The notes under the pieces were generated by a model that did not search any database, was not told the origin of the DNA, and worked only from the letters and a program-made list of their open reading frames with translations. From assembly GCF_011493005.1 (NCBI RefSeq), contig NZ_CP049156.1, positions 558,001 to 622,000 on the forward strand: a stretch of 64,000 nt of DNA, in the 5' to 3' direction. Shown one piece after another: positions 27,080 through 36,201 of the stretch. The position numbers and the translations under genes were made by a program. Source of the stretch: Caballeronia sp. SBC1 (lineage in GTDB: Bacteria > Pseudomonadota > Gammaproteobacteria > Burkholderiales > Burkholderiaceae). Every line of letters starts with the position of its first letter. The first letter of the stretch is position 1.

Positions 27080-28222
27080 ATGGCGAAACGGGATTACTAC
27101 GAGGTTATGGGCGTCGCGAAGAATGCGAGCGACGACGAAATCAAGAAGGCTTATCGCAAGCTTGCGATGAAGCATCACCCCGACCGCAATCCGGATAACA
27201 AGGATTCGGAAGCGCGTTTCAAGGAGGTCAAAGAGGCCTACGAAATGCTCTCGGATCCGCAAAAGCGCGCGGCCTACGATCAGTACGGCCATGCCGGCGT
27301 CGATCCGAACATGGCCGGTGCAGGTCAGCAAGGCTTTGGCGGATTCGCCGATGCGTTCGGCGATATTTTCGGCGACATCTTCGGCCAGGCCGCCGGCGGT
27401 GGCGCGGGAGCCAGCCGTGGGCGGGCGGGTCCGCAGGTTTATCGCGGTGCGGACTTGCGCTACAGCATGGAAATCTCGCTGGAGCAGGCGGCACACGGCT
27501 ACGACACGCAAATTCGCGTCCCGAGCTGGGTAAATTGCGAGATTTGCAAGGGCTCGGGTGCGAAGCCCGGTACCAAGCCGGAGAGCTGTCCAACGTGTCA
27601 GGGTCAAGGCACCGTGCGCATGTCGCAAGGCTTTTTCAGCATCCAGCAGACTTGCCCCAAGTGTCACGGAACCGGCACTTACATTCCTGAGCCGTGCGGA
27701 CATTGCCACGGCGCGGGCAAGGTGAAGGAAACGAAGACGCTGGAAGTGAAGATTCCGGCGGGTATTGACGACGGCATGCGCATTCGTTCGTCGGGCAACG
27801 GCGAGCCGGGCATCAACGGCGGTCCGAGCGGTGATTTGTACGTCGAGATTCACATCAAGCAGCATTCGGTGTTCGAACGCGACGGTGACGACCTGCATTG
27901 CCAGATGCCGATTCCGTTCACCACGGCGGCGCTTGGCGGTGAGATCGAAGTACCCACGCTGGCTGGCCGCGCGAGTTTCACCGTGCCGGAAGGCACTCAG
28001 TCGAGCAAGACCTTCCGGCTGCGTAGCAAGGGTATCAAGGGATTGCGCTCGAGCATTGCCGGGGACCTATATGTGCATGTGCAGGTCGAAACACCGGTCA
28101 AGCTCACTGACCAGCAACGCGATCTGCTCAAGCAGTTCGAGCGTTCGCTGACGGAAGGCGGCGCTCGTCATAGCCCGCAAAGCAAGAGCTGGTTCGATCG
28201 GGTGAAGAGTTTCTTCGACTGA
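27080..28222 (+). CDS. dnaJ: Co-chaperone DnaJ
   Basis: A 380-residue type I J-protein that stimulates DnaK ATPase and delivers clients. The J domain occupies residues 1-70 with HPD at [11 protein letters not shown], followed by a Gly/Phe-rich linker ([18 protein letters not shown]). The zinc region has all four CxxCxGxG repeats: [24 protein letters not shown] and CGHCHGAG. The C-terminal client-binding domain is complete. The ribosome site before the ATG at 27080 is weak. Order dnaK-dnaJ is normal for the group. Confidence 0.98.
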   Translation: MAKRDYYEVMGVAKNASDDEIKKAYRKLAMKHHPDRNPDNKDSEARFKEVKEAYEMLSDPQKRAAYDQYGHAGVDPNMAGAGQQGFGGFADAFGDIFGDIFGQAAGGGAGASRGRAGPQVYRGADLRYSMEISLEQAAHGYDTQIRVPSWVNCEICKGSGAKPGTKPESCPTCQGQGTVRMSQGFFSIQQTCPKCHGTGTYIPEPCGHCHGAGKVKETKTLEVKIPAGIDDGMRIRSSGNGEPGINGGPSGDLYVEIHIKQHSVFERDGDDLHCQMPIPFTTAALGGEIEVPTLAGRASFTVPEGTQSSKTFRLRSKGIKGLRSSIAGDLYVHVQVETPVKLTDQQRDLLKQFERSLTEGGARHSPQSKSWFDRVKSFFD

Positions 28223-28241
28223 GCAATCTTCGATTAAGGCA

Positions 28242-30035
28242 ATGATCATGCAGCAACGCAGCGAGGTTTTCGCGCTGCTCGACGATTGCGACTCGACCGC
28301 CGAAAGGCGGTCGAGTCGCCTTTACGCCAGCTTCCTGCGCGAACGGTCATGTCATGACGCCGCCGAACTCGACGCAGTGTGCGCGAGTGTTGCAGCAGAC
28401 CTGCGCGACGGATTGCACGCCGTCGTGCTCGCAGACTATGAATTTGGCCGTAACCTCCAGTTAGCGCAGCCCGGCGATGCCGCGCTGCGCTTTTTGTTGT
28501 TCCGCGAGTGCACGTTGTTATCGCGTGAAGAGGCCGAAGGTTGGCTCGCCTCGCGCGATAACGGCCTGGCCGACCAGCCGTCGGTGGCGGGTGTAGCGAA
28601 CATTGAAGCGAGTGTGTCGCGGGATGCATTCGAGCAAGCCATTACGGCCGTCCAGGAAGCGTTGCTGGCGGGCGATTCCTATCAGGTCAACTACACGTTC
28701 CGTCTCGCCTTCGATGTGTTCGGCTCGACCGTTGGGTTATATCGGAGGCTGCGGGAGCGGCAGCCGGTGCAATACGGCGCGCTGATTGCGCTGCCCGATG
28801 GGCGCGATGTGCTGTCATGCTCACCCGAGTTGTTCATCCGCCGCGAGGGCGACGTGCTGCGCGCACGGCCGATGAAGGGCACCGCGCCTCGCAGCGCGGA
28901 CCCAGAATGGCTACGGCTCGATCCGAAGAACCGAGCTGAAAACGTGATGATCGTCGACCTGCTGCGTAACGATATGTCGCGTGTCGCGGTCACGGGAAGC
29001 GTGCACGTACCGCACTTGTTTTCGGTTGAGGCATACACCTCGATTTGGCAGATGACATCGACGGTCGAAGCGCGGTTGCTTCCCGGCGCCACCTTCGCGC
29101 CCATTCTTCGGGCGCTTATGCCGTGCGGTTCGATCACGGGCGCGCCGAAGCACAAGACGATGCAACTGATCGACGCGCTGGAAGCCACGCCGCGCGGCAT
29201 TTATACAGGCGCAATCGGCTGGCTCGACACTCACCAGGACTTCTGTTTGTCGGTGCCGATCCGGACGCTGGAAATAGAGCATGGCAGAGGCAAGATGGGC
29301 GTGGGCGCAGGCATTGTGCTGGACAGCGTTGCCGCCGATGAATTCGAGGAGTGCCAATTGAAGGCTCAATTCCTGACCGGCTCGGATCCGGGTTTCCAGC
29401 TATTCGAGACAACTTTTGCTACGCGGGAACAACGCGTTCGGCATGGAGATCGGCATCTTGCGCGACTTGCCTCTAGCGCCGAGTGGTGCGGCTTTCCGTT
29501 TGATCCGGTGAAGCTGCAGGAACGTATCGATGAAACATGTGCGAGCTTCGAAGCGAAAGCGGGTTATCGGTTGCGGATTGCGTTGAGCAAAAGCGGCGAG
29601 ATTGCCGTGACGAGTGCGCCGCTCGCGCCGTTGGCGGCGTCAACGGTCGACGTTTTACTGGCATCGGAATATGGCTTTGCGCCGCGATCGTCGGATGATC
29701 CGTTGCTCAGGCACAAGACAACGTCGCGTGAAGAATACGATCGTGCGTGGCGCAAGGCCGAAGCGCAAGGCGCATTTGACATGCTGTTCTTCAACGAGCG
29801 CGGAGAGCTGACGGAAGGCGGGCGATCGAACGTGTTCGTGCGACTCAACGGCCGTTGGAGCACGCCGCCGCTCGATGCAGGATTGTTGCCGGGCGTGATG
29901 CGTGGCGTGTTGATTGAAGAGCTGGAGGCTGAGGAACGCACGCTGACGCGTGAGGACCTGGACCGCGCGGAGTCGCTGATGATTTGCAACGCGCTTCGCG
30001 GCGCGATGCCGGCGCGATTGAAGCGGTTGAGCTAA
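28242..30035 (+). CDS. pabB: Aminodeoxychorismate synthase component I fused to aminodeoxychorismate lyase (PabB-PabC)
   Basis: A 597-residue fusion making p-aminobenzoate for folate. The N-terminal part is the chorismate-binding PabB module (about residues 1-385), with YGALIALPDGRDVLSCSPELF, ARPMKGTAPRS, NVMIVDLLRNDMSRVA, CGSITGAPKHKTMQLID and GVGAGIVLDSV. The C-terminal part (about 390-597) is a class IV aminotransferase fold typical of PabC lyase, with the PLP lysine probably in LLRHKTTSREEYDRAW and ERGELTEGGRSNVFV near the end. It would need a PabA glutaminase, not found here. The first ATG (28242) and a second one (28248) are both possible. The coding sequence contains a 14-bp perfect hairpin at 28288-28319. 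Confidence 0.92.
   Translation: MIMQQRSEVFALLDDCDSTAERRSSRLYASFLRERSCHDAAELDAVCASVAADLRDGLHAVVLADYEFGRNLQLAQPGDAALRFLLFRECTLLSREEAEGWLASRDNGLADQPSVAGVANIEASVSRDAFEQAITAVQEALLAGDSYQVNYTFRLAFDVFGSTVGLYRRLRERQPVQYGALIALPDGRDVLSCSPELFIRREGDVLRARPMKGTAPRSADPEWLRLDPKNRAENVMIVDLLRNDMSRVAVTGSVHVPHLFSVEAYTSIWQMTSTVEARLLPGATFAPILRALMPCGSITGAPKHKTMQLIDALEATPRGIYTGAIGWLDTHQDFCLSVPIRTLEIEHGRGKMGVGAGIVLDSVAADEFEECQLKAQFLTGSDPGFQLFETTFATREQRVRHGDRHLARLASSAEWCGFPFDPVKLQERIDETCASFEAKAGYRLRIALSKSGEIAVTSAPLAPLAASTVDVLLASEYGFAPRSSDDPLLRHKTTSREEYDRAWRKAEAQGAFDMLFFNERGELTEGGRSNVFVRLNGRWSTPPLDAGLLPGVMRGVLIEELEAEERTLTREDLDRAESLMICNALRGAMPARLKRLS
28288..28319 (+). repeat. 14-bp perfect inverted repeat with a GAAA loop inside the start of pabB
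   Basis: GCGACTCGACCGCC (28288-28301) and GGCGGTCGAGTCGC (28306-28319) are exact complements around GAAA. It falls 46 nt after the pabB ATG and encodes part of DCDSTAERRSSRL. Only CCTTTAC follows, so it lacks a terminator T run. Confidence 0.85.
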
Positions 30036-30129
30036 TGCTAAGAGAACACAAGAGAAAAGAAGAGAAACGGCCGGCTACGTTACCGCGCAACGTAGCCCTC
30101 CATGCACACCCTCTCGCTTCACGCATCGG

Positions 30130-30567
30130 CTAATCCGGGTAAAACGCTTGAGAGAGCGCCTGCTGCATGCTCCACGGACAGGCGTCAGGGAAGATTGCAA
30201 ACCCGATCTCTGTTTCCTGGCTGGCTGTCTGGCGCGCGTCGGCCCACATATCCATGATCCACTCCGGATCCACCAGCATCGGCGCCAGACTTGGCGTTTT
30301 CTTCAGCCGCAGCTCGATGCGCTCGCGCTGAACGTCAATTGTGCGCCTCCAACTGCTGCCGCGCCTGTCTGGTTGATATCGCCACTTGAGCAGATGGGCC
30401 TACAGCGCAGCCATGCGGCTGGCCAACTCGCGTTGTTCGCTCTTGCCCACGTCCTCAATCTCCTCGGCGATGTGTCCAATGTCGATGGCTGACAGCTTGC
30501 CCGCACGCAGCAACGCCGCCTGCTCGGTCGCCCAGGCCACCACGTCTTCTTCGTAAGTCGTTCCCAT
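30130..30567 (-). pseudogene. DUF29 family gene interrupted by an in-frame amber codon
   Basis: Read on the minus strand from ATG 30567, behind a GGGGGAT ribosome site, 145 codons show a DUF29 protein: TYEEDVVAWATEQAALLRAGKLSAIDIGHIAEEIEDVGKSEQREL, then AHLLKWRYQPDRRGSSWRRTI and, near the end, FAIFPDACPWSMQQALSQAF, before TAG at 30132. At codon 56 (30402-30400) the frame has TAG where family members have a hydrophobic residue such as Leu (TTG would need one base change). Both sides stay in the same frame and match the family, so this is a single nonsense mutation, a recent pseudogene or a rare readthrough case. The function of DUF29 is not known to me. No sequence error can be excluded. Confidence 0.8.
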
Positions 30568-30673
30568 GACATCCCCCAGCTTTCGGGTGAACTTATGTCA
30601 GCTCGTAACGCGAAGTGGCTCAACGAAGCTAGATGCGTAGAATGCTGCCCCTGACAGAACCGCAAAAAGCCCC

Positions 30674-31489
30674 TTAAAACGTATGCTCCGGTCCCGGAAA
30701 GGTCTTCTCCCTAACGGCGTGAACATACGCCTCGACGGCGGCAAGAATACTCGGTTGCCCTTGCATGAAGTCTTTAACAAAGCGCGGCCGTTTGCCTGGG
30801 AAAATCCCGAGCATATCGTGCAGCACCAGCACTTGGCCCGAACACTCGATCCCCGCGCCAATGCCAATTGTCGGGATAACCAACTGTTGCGTGACCTCGC
30901 TAGCCAGCAGCGTAGGCACCGCTTCGATCACCAGCAGCTGCGCGCCGGCATCTTGGAACGCCTGCGCATCGCGGCGCATTTGCTCGGCACCAGCATCGGT
31001 TTTCCCTTGCACCTTGAAGCCGCCAAACGCATGCACCGATTGCGGCGTCAAACCCACATGCCCGCAAACCGGAATTGACCGGTCGACGAGAAACTTGACC
31101 GTATCGGCGACCCATTCTCCGCCTTCGATCTTGACCATCTGCGCGCCCGCCCGCATCAATTGCACGGCGTTCGCATAGGTTTCCTCACGAGAACCGACCG
31201 TACCAAACGGCATATCGGCGACAACCAGCGCATTCTTGTTGCCTCGCGCGACTGCCGCAGTGTGATACGCGATATCGGCCAGCGTGACGGGTAATGTTGT
31301 GCCGTGCCCTTGAAGCACGTTTCCAAGTGAATCGCCAATCAACAAGACATCGACGCCCGCGCGATCCAGCAACGCGGAAAAACTCGCGTCGTAACACGTC
31401 AGCATCGTGATTTTTTCGCCGGCTTCGCGCATGGTCCTGAGTTTCGGGACAGTGATCGCGGAGCGGCTGGTTTCCTGCAAATACGCCAT
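30674..31489 (-). CDS. panB: 3-methyl-2-oxobutanoate hydroxymethyltransferase
   Basis: A 271-residue PanB, which makes ketopantoate from 2-oxoisovalerate and methylenetetrahydrofolate in pantothenate synthesis. Motifs are [80 protein letters not shown] and [20 protein letters not shown]. The frame extends to 31600, but the ATG at 31489 ([18 protein letters not shown]) gives the family length. It is the last gene of the minus-strand run hda, HAD, pcnB, folK, dNK, panB and starts 58 nt after the deoxynucleoside kinase stop. panC is not in the window. Confidence 0.97.
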   Translation of the reverse strand: MAYLQETSRSAITVPKLRTMREAGEKITMLTCYDASFSALLDRAGVDVLLIGDSLGNVLQGHGTTLPVTLADIAYHTAAVARGNKNALVVADMPFGTVGSREETYANAVQLMRAGAQMVKIEGGEWVADTVKFLVDRSIPVCGHVGLTPQSVHAFGGFKVQGKTDAGAEQMRRDAQAFQDAGAQLLVIEAVPTLLASEVTQQLVIPTIGIGAGIECSGQVLVLHDMLGIFPGKRPRFVKDFMQGQPSILAAVEAYVHAVREKTFPGPEHTF

Positions 31490-31547
31490 GGCAATTTCCA
31501 CATCGACTAGATAAGAGACGGCACGCCTGCGCGCAAGCCGGACGGAC

Positions 31548-32255
31548 TTAAAGTGACGTGCCCTTGACAAAGAATTCCTTGCGCCCACGCATGGTTTCAA
31601 TGCGGTCTACCAGCAGCGCCAGATCGGCGTCCGATTCCAGCGGATTCAAATGCTCGGCGTTCACCGTCAGCAGCGGCGTAGCGTCGTAATGATAGAAGAA
31701 GTCATTGTAGGCGTCGCAGAGGGCGCGCAGGTACGTGTCGGGAATCTGCAGTTCCATCGGCAGCGCGCGCTTTTGAATGCGCGCGAACAATACCTCGGGA
31801 CTGGCCTGCAAGTACACGACCAGATCCGGAGCGGGTGCGGAAGTATCAATACGCTTGGCGATCTCCCGGAACAACTCGAATTCGTCGTCGGGAAGCGTGA
31901 GACGCGCGAACAGCGCGGTTTTATCGGTGATGAAGTCGGTGATGAGCGGCGCGCTGGCGCTTTGCCCCGGATGCCCGGGTGCGCCCAATAGCGCCGCTGC
32001 GACCTCCTGCGTTTGCTGCGCGCGCTGTAACGCGAACTGCAACTGCGTGGGTAGCGCGTAACGCGTGTTGTCACGATAAAACCGTTCGAGAAACACGTTC
32101 TCCTGCGGACGCTCGAACAGCGTGCGCATTGACCAGCGTTCGGCGAGCAGCCGCGCCAGCGTGGTCTTGCCGACGCCAATGGGCCCTTCAATCGCAATAT
32201 ACCGATGCGGCGGGCGCAACTGCGGCGCGGTGACGGTCAGGGGCGAGATGCTCAT
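31548..32255 (-). CDS. Deoxynucleoside kinase family protein (deoxyadenosine/deoxyguanosine kinase-like)
   Basis: A 235-residue P-loop kinase of the dNK group. Walker A is [18 protein letters not shown] near residue 25. [34 protein letters not shown] matches the substrate loop, [15 protein letters not shown] the DRS-like region, and [11 protein letters not shown] closes the protein. It phosphorylates deoxynucleosides, perhaps deoxyadenosine or deoxyguanosine; specificity cannot be read here. It begins at ATG 32255; a GTG at 32267 is in frame but has a poorly placed ribosome site. It directly follows folK and precedes panB, the usual order in this family of genomes, which suggests an operon without a common pathway. 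Confidence 0.87.
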   Translation of the reverse strand: MSISPLTVTAPQLRPPHRYIAIEGPIGVGKTTLARLLAERWSMRTLFERPQENVFLERFYRDNTRYALPTQLQFALQRAQQTQEVAAALLGAPGHPGQSASAPLITDFITDKTALFARLTLPDDEFELFREIAKRIDTSAPAPDLVVYLQASPEVLFARIQKRALPMELQIPDTYLRALCDAYNDFFYHYDATPLLTVNAEHLNPLESDADLALLVDRIETMRGRKEFFVKGTSL

Positions 32256-32270
32256 GGGGCTATTCACCTT

Positions 32271-32798
32271 TCAAGCTTCGCGTCGCGAAGTACAGCGGGA
32301 AGCGAATAGCGGGCACTGATGTGTCGCCACTTTTTCAATACGTTGATTCTGAACCGAAGCGAGAAACGCATCGGCGCGGCCAAGTTGTGCGATGACTACA
32401 TCGCGGTCGAGTTCGACCAGCGGCACGAGTGTAAACGCGCGCTCGGTGAGACGGGGGTGGGGCACGACAAGGTCGGCTTCCTCGATGCAGGAATCGCCGT
32501 ACAGCAGGATGTCGATATCAAGTGTACGCGGCGCGTTTCTATATGGCCGCTCGCGTCCGAAATGGCTTTCTATGCCGTGACACAGCCGCAGCAACTGGCG
32601 TGCGGGCAGCGTGGTATCGATCTTGACGACACAATTGAAGTAGTCGTCGCCACCGGCGTCGATGGGCGCGGTGCGATAGAGGCTCGATTTCGCGAGCACG
32701 GTGATCGTGTGTTGCTGAGCAAGACACACCACTGTGTCTTTCAGGGTCTGGCGCGCGTCACCAAGGTTTGCGCCCAGGCCCAGATAAGCTACCGTCAT
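32271..32798 (-). CDS. folK: 2-amino-4-hydroxy-6-hydroxymethyldihydropteridine pyrophosphokinase
   Basis: A 175-residue HPPK, which pyrophosphorylates 6-hydroxymethyl-dihydropterin in folate synthesis. The family segments are VAYLGLGANLGDARQTL, SSLYRTAPIDAGGDDYFNCVVKIDT, FGRERPYRNAPRTLDIDILLYGD (the HPPK signature RTLDIDILLY) and VVPHPRLTERAFTLVPLVEL. The frame is open to 32840; the ATG at 32798 gives the usual MTVAYLGLG start. It lies between pcnB, about 80 nt upstream, and the deoxynucleoside kinase, 15 nt downstream. pabB about 2 kb away on the other strand is in the same pathway. Confidence 0.96.
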   Translation of the reverse strand: MTVAYLGLGANLGDARQTLKDTVVCLAQQHTITVLAKSSLYRTAPIDAGGDDYFNCVVKIDTTLPARQLLRLCHGIESHFGRERPYRNAPRTLDIDILLYGDSCIEEADLVVPHPRLTERAFTLVPLVELDRDVVIAQLGRADAFLASVQNQRIEKVATHQCPLFASRCTSRREA

Positions 32799-32881
32799 GG
32801 CATGAATCCTACAACTGTCGTTCGGCGAAACACGACTCACGCGTGTTGATCGAAATGATCAAAACACGCGCACGGTCCGTG

Positions 32882-34477
32882 TCAATCGTCGCGCTGGCCA
32901 CCGCTTTCGTCGCCATACCGCACATCACGCACGTCACGCTCTTCGCGAGCTGACCCTTCTGCGGTGCTCGCGCCGCCCTCCATTCCGTCACCCGGCCTGC
33001 GGCTTTTGGCGTTGCTGCTACGCCGCCGTCGTTTCTTGGTGGGTGCCCGGTCCTTCCCGCCTTGCGAGAGCAGTGACTCGCGCGCGGCAGTGTCCCCTTC
33101 GATGAAATCCGTCCACCACTGACCAACCGATGCATCCAGTTCGCCGGATTCGCATCGCAGCAGGAGGAAATCATAACCCGCCCTAAACCTTTGGTGTTCC
33201 AGCAGCTTCATCGCGGTTCTGCCCGAGCGTTTTTCGAGCCGATGTTGCAGACCCCATATCTCGCGCATATCCGATGAAAAGCGCTTATGGATAGCAAGCT
33301 TTTCGGTCTGCATGTCGAGTACGTCGTCCATCGCTCGATGCATCGCGGGCACGGGGAATTCGCCGGCCAGTTCGTATTGCTGCCAACGCGTCTGCATGTC
33401 GTTCCAGAGCAGCGTGGCGAACAGGAAGCCCGGCGACACACCTTTGCCGGCGCGCACACGTTCGTCGGTGTTGGTCAACGCGAGCGTGATGAATTTCTCG
33501 CCGTGCTGTGATTCGAAAATCACGTCGAGCAGCGGCAGCACACCGTGGTGCAGACCTTCCGCGCGCAGCCGAGTCAGGCACGCGAGCGCGTGGCCTGAGA
33601 GCAGCAGTTTGAGCATTTCGTCGAAGAGACGGGCGGCCGGGACGTTGCTAATCAGGTCGGCCAGTTCCGCGATCGGCGCGCGCGTGGCAGGCTCGATCTC
33701 GAAGCCGAGCTTCGCTGCAAAACGCACGACACGCAGCATGCGCACCGGATCTTCGCGGTACCGTGTGGCAGGGTCGCCAATCATGCGCAGCAAACGCGCA
33801 CGGATGTCGGACATACCGTCGTGATAGTCCAGCACGGTTTGCGTGGCCGGATCGTAGTACATGGCGTTGATCGTGAAGTCGCGACGCGTGGCGTCTTCAT
33901 GCTGCTCGCCCCACACGTTGTCACGAAGCACGCGGCCGCTGGCATCTACCGCATGCGTGCGCGTGTCCATCTCGCCGCGTCGCAGACGCGGTGGAGGCGG
34001 CGAGGGCGGTGCGTCGACGGGGGTATCGACGAGCGCGCGAAACGTAGATGTCTCAATGATGTCCTGCCCGAACTGCACGTGCACGATCTGGAATCGCCGG
34101 CCAATGATGCGCGCGCGGCGGAACAGCTTCTGCACCTGGTCGGGCGTGGCGTCTGTTGCAACGTCGAAATCCTTCGGCGCCACGTTCAGCAGCAGGTCGC
34201 GCACGGCGCCGCCCACGATAAACGCACGATGCCCGCCTTGCTGCAGGCCATCGGTCACGCGAATCGCGTTCTTCGAGATCAGCGACGGGTCGATGCCGTG
34301 CACGTCCGCCGCCAGGATCACCGGCACGTTGGGATCACGCTTCGCTGCGGCGGGCGCGGCTTTCTTGCGTGTGCTCTTGCGGGCGGGTTTTACATCGTCG
34401 GAGAGCGGGGCGGTTGCCGGGGTCTCTTCTTTGGCGCTTTCCTGGCCGAACAGCTTGCGGATAAGTTTTTTAATCAC
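32882..34477 (-). CDS. pcnB: Poly(A) polymerase I
   Basis: A 531-residue PcnB, which adds poly(A) tails to RNA 3' ends to promote decay. The nucleotidyltransferase domain is clear: GHRAFIVGGAVRDLLL, APKDFDVATDATP (catalytic Asp pair), RRFQIVHVQFGQDIIETSTFR, and DATRRDFTINAMYYDP. The RNA-binding helices follow, and the last 60 residues are a basic, disordered tail (APTKKRRRRSSNAKSRRPGDG). The start is GTG at 34477 (VIKKLIRKLFGQ); an upstream ORF extension to 34522 looks non-coding. The GTG overlaps the last 8 nt of the HAD gene, so coupling is likely. Confidence 0.95.
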   Translation of the reverse strand: MIKKLIRKLFGQESAKEETPATAPLSDDVKPARKSTRKKAAPAAAKRDPNVPVILAADVHGIDPSLISKNAIRVTDGLQQGGHRAFIVGGAVRDLLLNVAPKDFDVATDATPDQVQKLFRRARIIGRRFQIVHVQFGQDIIETSTFRALVDTPVDAPPSPPPPRLRRGEMDTRTHAVDASGRVLRDNVWGEQHEDATRRDFTINAMYYDPATQTVLDYHDGMSDIRARLLRMIGDPATRYREDPVRMLRVVRFAAKLGFEIEPATRAPIAELADLISNVPAARLFDEMLKLLLSGHALACLTRLRAEGLHHGVLPLLDVIFESQHGEKFITLALTNTDERVRAGKGVSPGFLFATLLWNDMQTRWQQYELAGEFPVPAMHRAMDDVLDMQTEKLAIHKRFSSDMREIWGLQHRLEKRSGRTAMKLLEHQRFRAGYDFLLLRCESGELDASVGQWWTDFIEGDTAARESLLSQGGKDRAPTKKRRRRSSNAKSRRPGDGMEGGASTAEGSAREERDVRDVRYGDESGGQRDD

Positions 34478-35156
34478 GTGGGGAGAAGATTTCCAGGATG
34501 CGCCAGCCGCGGGCTTGCGCATGCGCGCGCAAGGTGGCGTCGGGATTGGTCGCGATCGGGTCGGTGACTTTCTCTAGTAGAGGAATGTCGTTGTGCGAGT
34601 CGCTGTAGAAGTAGCTGTGTTCGAAGTCGTTCAGGTTTTTTCCCATGGACGCGAGCCACGCTTCGGTGCGCACGATCTTGCCCTCGCGATAGCTTGGCGT
34701 GCCCGTTGCGCGGCCGGTCAGCTCGCCGTTGGGGACATTGTCGACCGTTTCGACCTCGCACGCGATCAACGCTTCAATCCCGAACGCCCGGCCGATCGGC
34801 GCCGTGATGAACGCGTTCGTGGCGGTTACCAAACAGCAGAGATCACCTGCTTCCTGGTGTTTGCGCACGAGTTCCAGCGCGGCTGGAGCGATGGCCGGCG
34901 TGATGATTTCGCGCATGAATTGCGCATGCCAGTCGTCCAGTTGAGCGCGCGGGTGCTGGGCCAGCGGCGAAAGCTGGGCGCTCAGGTACGCGTGGATATC
35001 GAGCGTGCCGGCTTTGTAATCTTCGTAGAACGCGTCGTTTTGTTTCGCGAACTTCTCGGCATCGACAATGCCGAGCTTCGCCATGAAGCGACCCCATTCG
35101 TGGTCGCTGTCTGTCGGGATGAGCGTGTGATCGAGATCAAATAGGGCTAGGTTCAT
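34470..35156 (-). CDS. HAD-superfamily phosphatase (SerB-like, HAD-IB)
   Basis: A 228-residue HAD hydrolase. Motif I is LALFDLDHTLIPTDSD near residue 5 with the DxDxT nucleophile and acid/base, motif II is LVTATNAFITAP, and motif IV is YFYSDSHNDIPLLEKV near the C-terminus. The cap domain lies between 15 and 85. It resembles HAD-IB phosphoserine-phosphatase-like proteins. Substrate is unknown. It overlaps pcnB by 8 nt and follows hda by about 75 nt on the same strand. Confidence 0.9.
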   Translation of the reverse strand: MNLALFDLDHTLIPTDSDHEWGRFMAKLGIVDAEKFAKQNDAFYEDYKAGTLDIHAYLSAQLSPLAQHPRAQLDDWHAQFMREIITPAIAPAALELVRKHQEAGDLCCLVTATNAFITAPIGRAFGIEALIACEVETVDNVPNGELTGRATGTPSYREGKIVRTEAWLASMGKNLNDFEHSYFYSDSHNDIPLLEKVTDPIATNPDATLRAHAQARGWRILEIFSPRD

Positions 35157-35231
35157 GGGAGCGCATTTTACTTGAAGCGGGTGGAAGCGTTCGCTGGCTG
35201 CTTGCGGCGGAGTGCCAGACTACTAGTCGGG

Positions 35232-35969
35232 CTAAAAAAGCTCGTTCTGCGGACGGGGCGCGTTGTCTGCCGCGTTGCCTTCTTTTGCGGCGAGCATCGT
35301 GCGCAATAACGGCAGTGTCACGGCGCGCTTTTGTTCCAGCGAAAAGCGGTCGAGCTCATCGAGCAAGGTCATCAGGCTGGGCATGTCGCGGCGAAAATGC
35401 GTGAGCAAATAGGCGGGGACGTCGTCGGCCAGCGCGATGCCGCGCTCGCGCGCCGCGTGTTTCAGCGCGCTGGCCTTGCTTTCGTCGGAGAGCGGCGTGA
35501 GCTGGAACACGAGTCCCCAGCCGAGGCGCGTGCGCAAATCTTCCCTCACCGATAAACCCAGCGGCGCCACGTTACCCGTTGCTACCAACGCGCTGGCCGG
35601 ATGCGCGCGCACCTCGTTGAACAGGTTGAAGAGCGCGATTTGCTGCGCGCCTGAAAGTTGCTCGCAGTCGTCGATTGCGTAGACGCTGGCTTTCGGGTCG
35701 AATGTGAAGGCGGCCAGCGGCGCCTGCGGGCTCAGAAACCGCGCCCGGCCGTTCGCTTCGTGCACCAGCGCCTGCAGCAGATGGCTGCGGCCGCTGCCCG
35801 CTTCCCCCCAGACGTAGAAGGTCCGGTCGGCTACGGGGCCGGCTGCGAGCGCACCGTCGAGTTCGCGCAGACGGGTCACCAGTTCGTGGTTGCCGGCGGC
35901 GAAAAAATTATCGAAGGTGGCGAGCGGCGGCGTGCCGAGATCGAGCGTCAGTTGGCGTTGCACGGGCAA
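35232..35969 (-). CDS. hda: DnaA regulatory inactivator Hda
   Basis: A 245-residue DnaA-like AAA+ protein that, with the beta clamp, stimulates DnaA ATP hydrolysis after initiation. The N-terminal clamp-binding region is RQLTLDLGTP, Walker A is YVWGEAGSGRSHLLQAL (Arg where other AAA+ proteins have Lys, as also in E. coli Hda), and Walker B is SVYAIDDCEQL. Sensor regions follow (LRTRLGWGLVFQL). The start codon is uncertain: TTG at 35969 gives MPVQRQLTLDLG and GTG at 35963 is an alternative; no ribosome site settles it. It is divergent from purM. Confidence 0.93.
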   Translation of the reverse strand: MPVQRQLTLDLGTPPLATFDNFFAAGNHELVTRLRELDGALAAGPVADRTFYVWGEAGSGRSHLLQALVHEANGRARFLSPQAPLAAFTFDPKASVYAIDDCEQLSGAQQIALFNLFNEVRAHPASALVATGNVAPLGLSVREDLRTRLGWGLVFQLTPLSDESKASALKHAARERGIALADDVPAYLLTHFRRDMPSLMTLLDELDRFSLEQKRAVTLPLLRTMLAAKEGNAADNAPRPQNELF

Positions 35970-36201
35970 TCGGTTCCGTCAGGGCGTATCTTGAAAAGCG
36001 GCGCGCTCAGCGGGCCGATGCCCGGTTTATGCCGTGGCGAAAGGCGTTGAGCGCAGGGTCGAGTTTCCAGCCGGATGGGCGTGAGTCTCGAAAAGGGTTT
36101 GGTGCGGTCTTTCTGAGTCAGGGCCGCGAACTGCGAGAAATCCGGCCGGGCGGCTGGCATCGGTTAAAATCTCATTTTACCGACCTTCTCGCCGATCCCC
36201 C

